DNA of 5,240 nt, from positions 1 through 5,240 of the forward strand of contig JAURCW010000096.1 of the NCBI GenBank assembly GCA_030828265.1. Direction: 5' to 3'. This DNA comes from Burkholderiales bacterium. GTDB lineage: Bacteria > Pseudomonadota > Gammaproteobacteria > Burkholderiales > Burkholderiaceae_A. The position numbers and the translations under genes are program-made. How positions within the stretch are numbered: position 1 is the first letter of the stretch; every line of letters begins with the position of its first letter. A model generated the notes under the pieces. It saw only the letters and a list, made by a program, of their open reading frames with translations. It had not been told where the DNA came from and did no database searches. This document shows, piece by piece, positions 1-5,240 of the stretch.

Positions 1-339
1 CTGTCGGAATGCCCCAGTTGCCACGAGGCCAGTTTTTCCAAGCAGCTCACCGCCCCGGGTTTTGTTCTGAAAGGCTCGGGCTGGTACGTCACCGACTTTC
101 GCGACAACGGCTCAAATAAAGGCTCAAGAAAGAACGCGGGGGACGCCCCCGTAAAAGCCACCGAGCCTTCTGCAAAAGCCGATGCGTCCGGTGGCGCCTC
201 AGCGGCAGAGGCCAGCAGCACTGCGGCTCCAACGCAAGGGGTAACAAGTTCGAAGACCAGCGACACGCCGGCATCCAGCAGCCCTGCTGCCGCCAGTGCG
301 TCGTCCTCGACGGGGGATGCCGCCAAGGCGGCCCCCTAA
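1..339 (+). CDS. FmdB-family zinc ribbon protein, 3' part (partial)
   Basis: The window opens inside this gene; frame 1 reads 112 codons to a TAA at 337. The first residues, LSECPSCHEASF, carry the second CPxC knuckle of the FmdB-type regulatory zinc ribbon, and KQLTAPGFVLKGSGWYVTDFRD is the usual end of that small domain. The N-terminal roughly 25 residues with the first Cys pair lie upstream of the window. From about window residue 37 to the end, the chain is a low-complexity tail rich in Ala, Ser, Thr and Lys, probably disordered and without recognisable motifs. The family is named after a putative formamidase/amidase regulator, but its role in most bacteria is unknown; a nucleic-acid or protein-binding zinc ribbon is the general expectation. 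It sits 30 bp upstream of the DUF502 gene, a neighbour pair I recall as common next to aspS in betaproteobacteria. The family call is firm; the function is not. Confidence 0.88.
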   Translation: MSECPSCHEASFSKQLTAPGFVLKGSGWYVTDFRDNGSNKGSRKNAGDAPVKATEPSAKADASGGASAAEASSTAAPTQGVTSSKTSDTPASSSPAAASASSSTGDAAKAAP

Positions 340-369
340 GCCATCCGACCCAGTTCAGAAGCGGTTTTT

Positions 370-978
370 ATGCTTAAGCGATTCTTTATTACTGGCCTTC
401 TCATCTGGGTTCCCCTTGGCATCACCTACTGGGTCCTGAGCACCATTGTGAAGACCCTTGACGGAATCATTCCTCCTCATATGTCGCCTCAGGCTCTCTT
501 TGGCCTGGAGATTCCTGGTTTTGGACTTCTGGCTGTGGTCTTGGTGGTTCTTGTCACCGGCGCCTTTGGAGCAAACCTACTCGGCCGCCGACTCGTTGAT
601 CTCTGGGAGGGGCTGCTTGCTCGTATTCCACTGGTGAGGTCCATCTATTCCTCGGTGAAGCAGGTCAGCGACACCATTCTGGCGCCGAACGGGCAGGCGT
701 TTCGCCAGGCCGTGCTGGTGCAGTATCCGCGCCAGGGCGTCTGGACAATTGCCTTTGTAACGGGTAAGCCTGGCCATGAAATTGAGAACAAGCTGCCTGC
801 TGACTGCGTCAGTATTTATGTGCCCACCACGCCCAATCCAACCTCGGGCTTCTTCCTCATGCTTCCTCGAACCGAGGTTATTCCCTTGTCGATCGGTGTG
901 GATGCAGCACTTAAGTACGTGGTCTCCATGGGCACGGTCCCCCCGTCTGCCCAGCCCAAGCCAAAAGCCGACAAGTAA
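370..978 (+). CDS. DUF502 family inner-membrane protein
   Basis: This 202-residue protein matches DUF502 in length and layout. It has two hydrophobic helices, at about residues 5-27 and 49-71, separated by a short loop holding IIPPHMSP. The second is followed by the family hallmark region [19 protein letters not shown] and then IYSSVKQV (residues 72-99). The remainder is a soluble domain with the characteristic [11 protein letters not shown] segment near residues 153-163, and it ends in a Lys/Pro-rich tail. The N-terminus [11 protein letters not shown] is the usual start for this family, which supports the ATG at 370 even though the upstream sequence (CAGAAGCGG) gives only a weak ribosome binding site. 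The molecular function is unknown; it is presumably anchored in the inner membrane. It lies between the FmdB-like gene and aspS with gaps of 30 and 27 bp, consistent with cotranscription. Confidence 0.9.
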   Translation: MLKRFFITGLLIWVPLGITYWVLSTIVKTLDGIIPPHMSPQALFGLEIPGFGLLAVVLVVLVTGAFGANLLGRRLVDLWEGLLARIPLVRSIYSSVKQVSDTILAPNGQAFRQAVLVQYPRQGVWTIAFVTGKPGHEIENKLPADCVSIYVPTTPNPTSGFFLMLPRTEVIPLSIGVDAALKYVVSMGTVPPSAQPKPKADK

Positions 979-993
979 ACTGCCTCTCGATCT

Positions 994-999
994 AAAGGA
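994..999 (+). promoter_or_regulatory. Ribosome binding site of aspS
   Basis: AAAGGA lies 7 nt before the ATG at 1007. It fixes the aspS start: the reading frame stays open upstream to an ATG at 776, but that extension overlaps the DUF502 gene and does not resemble AspRS, whereas MRSHYCGEL at 1007 is the normal AspRS N-terminus. Confidence 0.75.
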
Positions 1000-1006
1000 T
1001 ATTTTT

Positions 1007-2803
1007 ATGCGAAGTCATTACTGCGGAGAGCTTTCCGCAAGCCAGCTCGATCAGACCGTGACACTCTGCGGCTGGGTGCATCGTCGGCGCGACCACGGGG
1101 GCGTGATCTTCATTGACCTTCGAGACCGTGAGGGCCTTGCGCAAATTGTCTGCGACCCCGACCGCGAGGCAATGTTTAAGCTGGCGGAAACCTTGCGCAA
1201 TGAATTCTGCCTGCGTGTAACTGGCCGGGTTCGGCGACGCCCTGAGGGCACTTCGAATGCCAATATGGCAAGCGGTGAGATTGAAATTCTCTGCCTCGAG
1301 CTCGAGCTTTTGAACCCTTCGGTGACGCCTCCCTTTCAACTCGATGACGAACACCTTTCGGAAACGACACGACTGACGCATCGTGTTCTTGACCTGCGTC
1401 GCCCGCTGATGCAACGCAATCTTATGCTGCGCTACAAGGTTGCCATGGCCGTGCGTCGCCACCTTGATGCGCAGGGCTTTATTGATATCGAGACCCCGAT
1501 GCTCACCCGGTCCACGCCTGAGGGTGCCCGTGACTACCTTGTGCCATCGCGCGTCCATCCCGGTAGCTTTTTTGCCCTACCTCAGTCGCCGCAGCTCTTT
1601 AAGCAGTTGCTTATGGTGGCTGGCTTTGACCGCTATTACCAGATTACCAAGTGTTTTCGAGACGAGGACCTTCGTGCCGACCGCCAGCCTGAGTTCACAC
1701 AGATTGACTGCGAGACTTCGTTTCTTACTGAGCAACAGATTCGCGACCTTTTTGAAGCCATGATCCGCGAGATCTTTCACGAGCTCATGGATGTTGAACT
1801 CCCCAACCCTTTTCCTGTTATGGCGTACAGCGAAGCGATGGCTCGGTTTGGTTCGGACAAGCCTGATCTGCGCGTAAACCTTGAGCTCACCGAGCTCACT
1901 GAACTCATGGCTGACGTGGACTTTAAGGTCTTTTCAGAGCCAGCGCGCATAGCCAATGGCCGGGTGGCTGCCCTTTGCGTTCCAGGTGGTGCGCAGTTAA
2001 GCCGAGGGGAGATCGATGGCTACACCGAGTTCGTGAAGATCTACGGAGCTAAAGGATTGGCCTGGATCAAGGTGAACGAGAAGGCCAAGGGCCGTGACGG
2101 ACTGCAGTCGCCTATTGTTAAAAATCTGCATGACGCCTGTCTTGAAGGCGTGTTGGAGCGCACCGGTGCTAAGGATGGCGATCTTATTTTCTTTGGCGCC
2201 GACAAGGCCAAGGTTGTGAATGATGCCTTGGGTGCGCTTCGGGTTCGTATTGGTCAGTCGGAGTTTGGGAAGTCCAATGGTCTCTTCTCGGCAGGCTGGC
2301 GCCCGCTTTGGGTGGTTGATTTCCCAATGTTCGAGTACGACGAGGAGGCTCGTCGATTTGCCGCAGTTCATCACCCCTTCACAGCGCCCAAGCCCGGCCA
2401 TGAAGACAGGATGGAGCAGGATCCTGGCAGCTGCCTGGCCCAGGCCTACGACATGGTTTTAAATGGCTGGGAGCTTGGAGGCGGATCGGTGCGTATTCAC
2501 CAGGAGGCCGTGCAGAGCAAGGTCTTTCGGGCGCTTAACATCGGCGCGGAAGAGGCTCAAGAAAAGTTTGGCTTCTTACTTGACGCCTTACGATATGGCG
2601 CGCCACCCCATGGCGGCCTTGCCTTTGGCCTAGACCGCCTGGTCACCCTGATGACGGGGGCGGATTCCATTCGCGATGTCATTGCCTTTCCGAAGACCCA
2701 GCGGGCTCAGTGCCTGCTGACTCAGGCCCCGTCGCCTGCCGATGACCGGCAGCTTAAAGAACTCTCCCTGCGTCTGCGCGAGGCGCCCAAGATCGCCTCA
2801 TGA
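1007..2803 (+). CDS. aspS: Aspartyl-tRNA synthetase, probably non-discriminating (Asp/Asn)
   Basis: This 598-residue class II synthetase of the bacterial type charges tRNA with aspartate in the cytoplasm. Domains in order: an OB-fold anticodon-binding domain (about 1-110), the catalytic core with motif 1 around ETPML (P164), the flipping loop [11 protein letters not shown] (171-181), motif 2 [14 protein letters not shown] (217-230, with the key Arg at 218), the bacterial GAD insertion (roughly 290-420), and motif 3 GLAFGLDRL with its Arg at 544. All catalytic motifs are intact and the length is normal. In the anticodon domain the sequence reads RRRDHGG (H30) and RRRPEGT (G81). The discriminating E. 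coli enzyme has Leu and Lys at the equivalent sites, while the Pseudomonas aeruginosa enzyme that also charges tRNA-Asn has His and Gly. I therefore infer misacylation of tRNA-Asn followed by GatCAB amidation. The stop codon overlaps the next start by 4 bp. Confidence 0.97.
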   Translation: MRSHYCGELSASQLDQTVTLCGWVHRRRDHGGVIFIDLRDREGLAQIVCDPDREAMFKLAETLRNEFCLRVTGRVRRRPEGTSNANMASGEIEILCLELELLNPSVTPPFQLDDEHLSETTRLTHRVLDLRRPLMQRNLMLRYKVAMAVRRHLDAQGFIDIETPMLTRSTPEGARDYLVPSRVHPGSFFALPQSPQLFKQLLMVAGFDRYYQITKCFRDEDLRADRQPEFTQIDCETSFLTEQQIRDLFEAMIREIFHELMDVELPNPFPVMAYSEAMARFGSDKPDLRVNLELTELTELMADVDFKVFSEPARIANGRVAALCVPGGAQLSRGEIDGYTEFVKIYGAKGLAWIKVNEKAKGRDGLQSPIVKNLHDACLEGVLERTGAKDGDLIFFGADKAKVVNDALGALRVRIGQSEFGKSNGLFSAGWRPLWVVDFPMFEYDEEARRFAAVHHPFTAPKPGHEDRMEQDPGSCLAQAYDMVLNGWELGGGSVRIHQEAVQSKVFRALNIGAEEAQEKFGFLLDALRYGAPPHGGLAFGLDRLVTLMTGADSIRDVIAFPKTQRAQCLLTQAPSPADDRQLKELSLRLREAPKIAS

Positions 2804-3432
2804 CCATGGTGGTGAGCCCGGGCCAGCGTCGTGCGCTGGTCTATGGCCCTGTGTCCGTTCTGCATGGCCTGGCTGTGGCCTGGATTGCCAACCCGGGCCT
2901 TAGTCACACCGCCATCGCTGTGAGTCTCGTCGTTGCCGTGGGCACCTTTGTTGCGCATCTGCTTTTTCGCCGCCTTCTTCCTCGCGTTCTTGATGACCCT
3001 TCGATCTGGCCCGTCTGGGCCCGAGCCTTTGCCATCGTGGCCATGAACTTTGTTTTAGTTCAGGTGGTGGCCTTCAATCTGTCGGATGCCATGACACCCA
3101 TGGCTATCGTTGTAGGAATGACCTTGGGCCTGGCCATGCAGGCCTATTGGTTTTCTCAGCGCCCTGCCTCCGAGACGTCGTCTCGTATGGCGGCACTGAG
3201 CATCTACACCGCCTGCCTTATGCTGCCCTTTGCCGGTCTTTATGACTGGTTACCCCCTGCGGCCATTTGGGCAAGCGTCGCAGCCATTCCTGCCTGGCAT
3301 GCGAGCCGACTTGCTGCTGCCGAGTTAGCCGATCATCTGGCTGCGAGCCGGCTCATGTCAGCCTCCATTCTTACCTTTGTCGTGATCATGTTGACGGGTC
3401 TAATGCTTACGGCGCTCTTGCCTTTACGCTAG
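2800..3432 (+). CDS. Polytopic membrane protein of unknown function
   Basis: I do not recognise this 210-residue protein with confidence. It has about six or seven hydrophobic segments: roughly residues 14-30, 36-56, 74-93, 100-118, 132-148, 154-170 and 186-208. They are joined by short loops with basic patches (FRRLLPR after segment 2), so it is an integral inner-membrane protein. No metal- or nucleotide-binding motif is visible. The C-terminal half, from about residue 95, faintly resembles the second half of heme O synthase/UbiA-type prenyltransferases in the spacing of its helices and in a stretch near [11 protein letters not shown], but the Asp-rich motifs of those enzymes are absent, so this is only a hint. 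The start ATG forms an ATGA overlap with the aspS stop, suggesting translational coupling; a second in-frame ATG occurs two codons later at 2806. nudB follows after 37 bp. The gene is clearly real, as it fills the space between two certain genes with matching codon style. Confidence 0.8.
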   Translation: MTMVVSPGQRRALVYGPVSVLHGLAVAWIANPGLSHTAIAVSLVVAVGTFVAHLLFRRLLPRVLDDPSIWPVWARAFAIVAMNFVLVQVVAFNLSDAMTPMAIVVGMTLGLAMQAYWFSQRPASETSSRMAALSIYTACLMLPFAGLYDWLPPAAIWASVAAIPAWHASRLAAAELADHLAASRLMSASILTFVVIMLTGLMLTALLPLR

Positions 3433-3469
3433 TCCTAGGTTTCTTCGCACATTCTCATAAGGCGCTGCC

Positions 3470-3922
3470 ATGCCAGCCTTTAAGATTCCTATCTCGGTAT
3501 TGGTCATTCTCTACTCCTCGGACGCCGAGGTCTTGCTGCTTGAGCGCGCAGACCATCCCGGCTTTTGGCAGTCGGTCACGGGCAGCCTTGATGATGAGAA
3601 AGAACCCTTGGTTGCGGCGGCCTGCCGAGAAGTTTTCGAAGAGACAGGCCTTGCCATTGCACCGGACGCTATGGAAGACTGGGGCTTCTCTCAGAATTAC
3701 GAAATCTTCGCCCATTGGCGGCATCGCTACGCTCCAGGAGTGACAGAGAATACCGAGCATGTTTTCTCAAGCCAAGTCTCTAGGCAAAGCGCGGTTCGAC
3801 TCTCCGCGCGCGAGCACCTGCGCTGGAAATGGCTTGCCCTTGAAGATGCAGCGGAGGCCTGTTTTTCGTGGACCAATGCGAAGGCCATTCACGAACTCGG
3901 TCGACGTCAATTCGCTCGCTAA
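3470..3922 (+). CDS. nudB: Dihydroneopterin triphosphate diphosphatase (Nudix hydrolase NudB)
   Basis: This 150-residue Nudix protein is predicted to remove pyrophosphate from dihydroneopterin triphosphate, an early step of folate synthesis in the cytoplasm; family members also act on dATP. The Nudix box spans residues 38-61 (G38 to L61), with REVFEETGL at 53-61 providing the metal-binding glutamates E57 and E58. The first part of the box has one more residue than the canonical G-x5-E spacing (E45 instead of position 44), which I recall as usual for betaproteobacterial NudB. FWQSVTGS just before the box and HWRHRYAPGVTENTEHVF (82-99) are strong NudB signatures. The ATG at 3470 is preceded by TAAGG at 3458-3462, 7 nt away, and MPAFKIPISVLV is a normal N-terminus for the family. 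It lies 37 bp after the membrane protein gene and 51 bp before the exonuclease gene. Nothing appears damaged. Confidence 0.92.
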   Translation: MPAFKIPISVLVILYSSDAEVLLLERADHPGFWQSVTGSLDDEKEPLVAAACREVFEETGLAIAPDAMEDWGFSQNYEIFAHWRHRYAPGVTENTEHVFSSQVSRQSAVRLSAREHLRWKWLALEDAAEACFSWTNAKAIHELGRRQFAR

Positions 3923-3956
3923 GGATTCGGGGGCCCTAAGCCCTTTGCAGCCCCGC

Positions 3957-3962
3957 AGAAGG
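3957..3962 (+). promoter_or_regulatory. Ribosome binding site deciding the exonuclease start
   Basis: AGAAGG lies 11 nt before the ATG at 3974 but only 2 nt before an alternative in-frame TTG at 3965. The spacing favours the ATG, giving a protein that begins MSRSLPLVV rather than MPGMSRS. Confidence 0.55.
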
Positions 3963-3973
3963 TCTTGCCTGGT

Positions 3974-4999
3974 ATGAGCCGCTCCTTGCCTCTTGTTGTG
4001 CGTCGACCCGAGGGGCTTTACTGCCCTGAAGGGGGTTTCTTTATTGACCCGTGGCGGCCGGTTGATCGTGCGGTCATTACGCATGGCCATGCCGACCATG
4101 CCAGGCCGGGCCATGGCCATGTGCTGTGTTCCATGCGGGGCCTTCCCGTTCTTAAGGCCCGCCTTGCGGAGACTCCGTCGCTTCAGGGCCTTGGCTTTGG
4201 CCAGCGGTTACGCCTGCAAGATGTCTGGGTCTCTCTGCATCCGGCAAGCCATGTTCTTGGAGCCAGTCAGGTACTTATTGAATCGGCCTCGACCACGGGC
4301 TCCCCCGCTGAGCGGTGGCTCGTCTCGGGCGACTATCGGGTTGAGAATGACCCAAGCTGCGACGCCTTTGAGCCAGTGAGGGCCGATGTCTTTATTTCAG
4401 AGACCACCTTCGGCCTGCCTATTTACCGTTGGCCCAAGGTGGCCGACGAGATTGCGTCGCTACTTCGCTGGTGGCAAGACTGTTGCGATGAAGGCCGGGC
4501 TGCAGTTCTTTACACCTACGCCCTTGGCAAGGCACAGCGGGTCTTGCTTGCACTCTTGCAGCAGGCCCCTCTTCCCGGACCTTTGTTTGTCCACGCCTCC
4601 GTGGCTCGCATGAACCAGGCCTATCGTGAGGCGGGCATTGCCTTGCCCGAGCTGGCAACCCCACCCGCCTTACTCCCCCCTGGAGCAATGGTGCTGGCGC
4701 CTATGGCGGTTCAAGGCTCGGGCTGGATGCAGCGGCAGAGGCCTTCGCCTGCCGAAGCCATGGTCTCGGGCTGGATGCTTGTTCGAGGACATCGACGACG
4801 GCATGCCGGGGTTCGTGGCTTTGTCATATCTGACCATGCGGACTGGCCTGGACTTCTCTGGGCCATTGATCAGACCCAGGCCTCACGTCTTGTTCTTACT
4901 CATGGTCAGACCAGCAGCATGGCGCGTTACTTAAAAGATCGGGGTCACGATGTTGAGACCCTTGAGACCGAGTTTGATGCGCAGGCCGCCGATGTCTAG
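3974..4999 (+). CDS. Ligase-associated DNA exonuclease (metallo-beta-lactamase/beta-CASP fold)
   Basis: This 341-residue protein matches the ligase-associated DNA exonuclease family, related to the SNM1/Artemis/CPSF nucleases of the metallo-beta-lactamase superfamily. Visible metal-site elements, in order: THGHADH (residues 36-42), the His in PASHVLG (H93), the Asp in SGDYR (D120), ETTFG (143-147, with a Glu after the second core strand), SDHAD (H288) and LTHG (H310). The early PEGLYCPEGGFFIDPW and the late SGWM-x-VRGHRRR stretch (about 266-278) are also typical of this family. Length is normal and no active-site residue appears missing. Experimentally studied relatives are manganese-dependent DNA nucleases that process ends. 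The gene overlaps the downstream ATP-dependent ligase start by 8 bp, so the two are probably translated in a coupled manner and act in the same repair pathway. I recognise the family well, but the exact substrate is unknown. Confidence 0.93.
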   Translation: MSRSLPLVVRRPEGLYCPEGGFFIDPWRPVDRAVITHGHADHARPGHGHVLCSMRGLPVLKARLAETPSLQGLGFGQRLRLQDVWVSLHPASHVLGASQVLIESASTTGSPAERWLVSGDYRVENDPSCDAFEPVRADVFISETTFGLPIYRWPKVADEIASLLRWWQDCCDEGRAAVLYTYALGKAQRVLLALLQQAPLPGPLFVHASVARMNQAYREAGIALPELATPPALLPPGAMVLAPMAVQGSGWMQRQRPSPAEAMVSGWMLVRGHRRRHAGVRGFVISDHADWPGLLWAIDQTQASRLVLTHGQTSSMARYLKDRGHDVETLETEFDAQAADV

Positions 5000-5240
5000 G
5001 CCATGGCCGCCAGGCAGTCTTGCCGATTTTTCGGAACTGTTTCTCAAGCTTGATCAGTCTCAGGGTGTGCACGAGAAGCAGAAAACCCTGCTTGCGTTCT
5101 TAAAGCAAAACGGGCTTGCAAATAAAGACGCGGCATGGGCCTTGTGGCTTTTGGTAGGGGAGCGACTTAAGCGAACAGTGGCTCCAACGCTCTTACGTAA
5201 GGCCATTGGTGAGGCTACTCATTTAGAGCCTTGGCTTGTC
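4992..5240 (+). CDS. ATP-dependent DNA ligase, N-terminal part (partial)
   Basis: The first 83 codons of a gene cut by the window edge. The start is the ATG at 4992, inside the last codons of the exonuclease gene (8-bp overlap, different frame); CAGG at 4982-4985 is a weak ribosome binding site, so coupling to the upstream gene is plausible. The translation contains ADFSELFLKLDQSQGVHEKQ, then KDAAWALWLLVGERLKR and LEPWLV. These match the helical N-terminal DNA-binding domain of bacterial ATP-dependent ligases of the exonuclease-associated type, where a DAAWALYLL-GRRPKR pattern is characteristic. The nucleotidyltransferase core with the catalytic KxDG lysine and the OB domain lie outside the window, so whether the enzyme is intact cannot be judged here. 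It would act alongside the NAD-dependent replicative ligase LigA in DNA repair. The identification rests on this N-terminal pattern plus the neighbour. Confidence 0.87.
   Translation, partial: MSRPWPPGSLADFSELFLKLDQSQGVHEKQKTLLAFLKQNGLANKDAAWALWLLVGERLKRTVAPTLLRKAIGEATHLEPWLV

Noticed and set aside
776..1006. N-terminal extension of the aspS frame to an upstream ATG
   Set aside because: It overlaps DUF502, does not resemble AspRS, and the ATG at 1007 has a good AAAGGA site and the standard N-terminus.
992..1558. 188-codon open frame on the - strand, antisense to aspS
   Set aside because: It lies wholly opposite the conserved OB-fold and motif 1 regions of aspS, its translation resembles no protein I know, and it has no plausible gene context; it is a shadow of aspS codon usage.
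3923..3973. GC-rich 51-bp gap after nudB examined as a terminator
   Set aside because: It contains GGGCCC and a short GGG/CCC pairing option but no stable stem followed by a T-tract.
4082..4121. Two copies of the 10-bp palindrome CATGGCCATG, 30 bp apart
   Set aside because: Both lie in codons for the metal-binding HGHADH motif and the nearby GHGHV segment; codon choice for His and Gly explains them and no operator-like context is present.
4741..4759. Imperfect inverted repeat GCCTTCGCCTGCCGAAGCC
   Set aside because: The stem is only about five to six base pairs with a mismatch, is inside a coding region, and has no T-tract.
4717..4778. 14-bp direct repeat CTCGGGCTGGATGC, copies 48 bp apart in frame
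   Set aside because: It encodes two SGWM motifs that fit the conserved pattern of this exonuclease family, so it is explained by protein conservation rather than a recent duplication.

Overview
The window reads as a stretch of a betaproteobacterial chromosome, most likely Burkholderiales. The evidence is the gene order FmdB-type zinc ribbon, DUF502 membrane protein, aspS, nudB, which I recall as typical of that group, together with a NudB sequence of the betaproteobacterial kind and an AspRS with the His/Gly signature of non-discriminating bacterial enzymes. This is taxonomy by inference; no rRNA or other phylogenetic marker is present.

All seven genes lie on the + strand and are packed tightly: gaps of 30, 27, 37 and 51 bp, a 4-bp ATGA overlap (aspS and the membrane protein) and an 8-bp overlap (exonuclease and ligase). 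I see no convincing promoter or Rho-independent terminator between them, so they could form one operon or two overlapping transcription units. No intergenic stretch exceeds 51 bp and nothing credible is coded on the - strand. All genes share a similar codon style, with frequent CTT for Leu and GCC for Ala, so nothing looks recently acquired by that measure.

Layout: 1-339 is the 3' part of an FmdB-family zinc ribbon gene with a long Ala/Ser/Thr-rich tail. 370-978 is a two-helix DUF502 membrane protein. 1007-2803 is aspS, probably a non-discriminating Asp/Asn tRNA synthetase. 2800-3432 is an unrecognised polytopic membrane protein, translationally coupled to aspS. 3470-3922 is nudB, a Nudix pyrophosphohydrolase of folate synthesis. 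3974-4999 is a ligase-associated DNA exonuclease of the metallo-beta-lactamase/beta-CASP fold. 4992-5240 is the 5' end of an ATP-dependent DNA ligase, cut by the window edge.

Functionally the left part is housekeeping (translation and folate synthesis) with two conserved but poorly understood companions. The right part opens a DNA repair module: in many bacteria this exonuclease and ligase are encoded together with an Lhr-type helicase and a metallophosphoesterase. Those partners would lie beyond the right edge if present. I do not see a clearly novel system here. The points most worth a second look are the inferred tRNA-dependent route to Asn-tRNA, the unassigned membrane protein coupled to aspS, and the repair module placed directly behind nudB.
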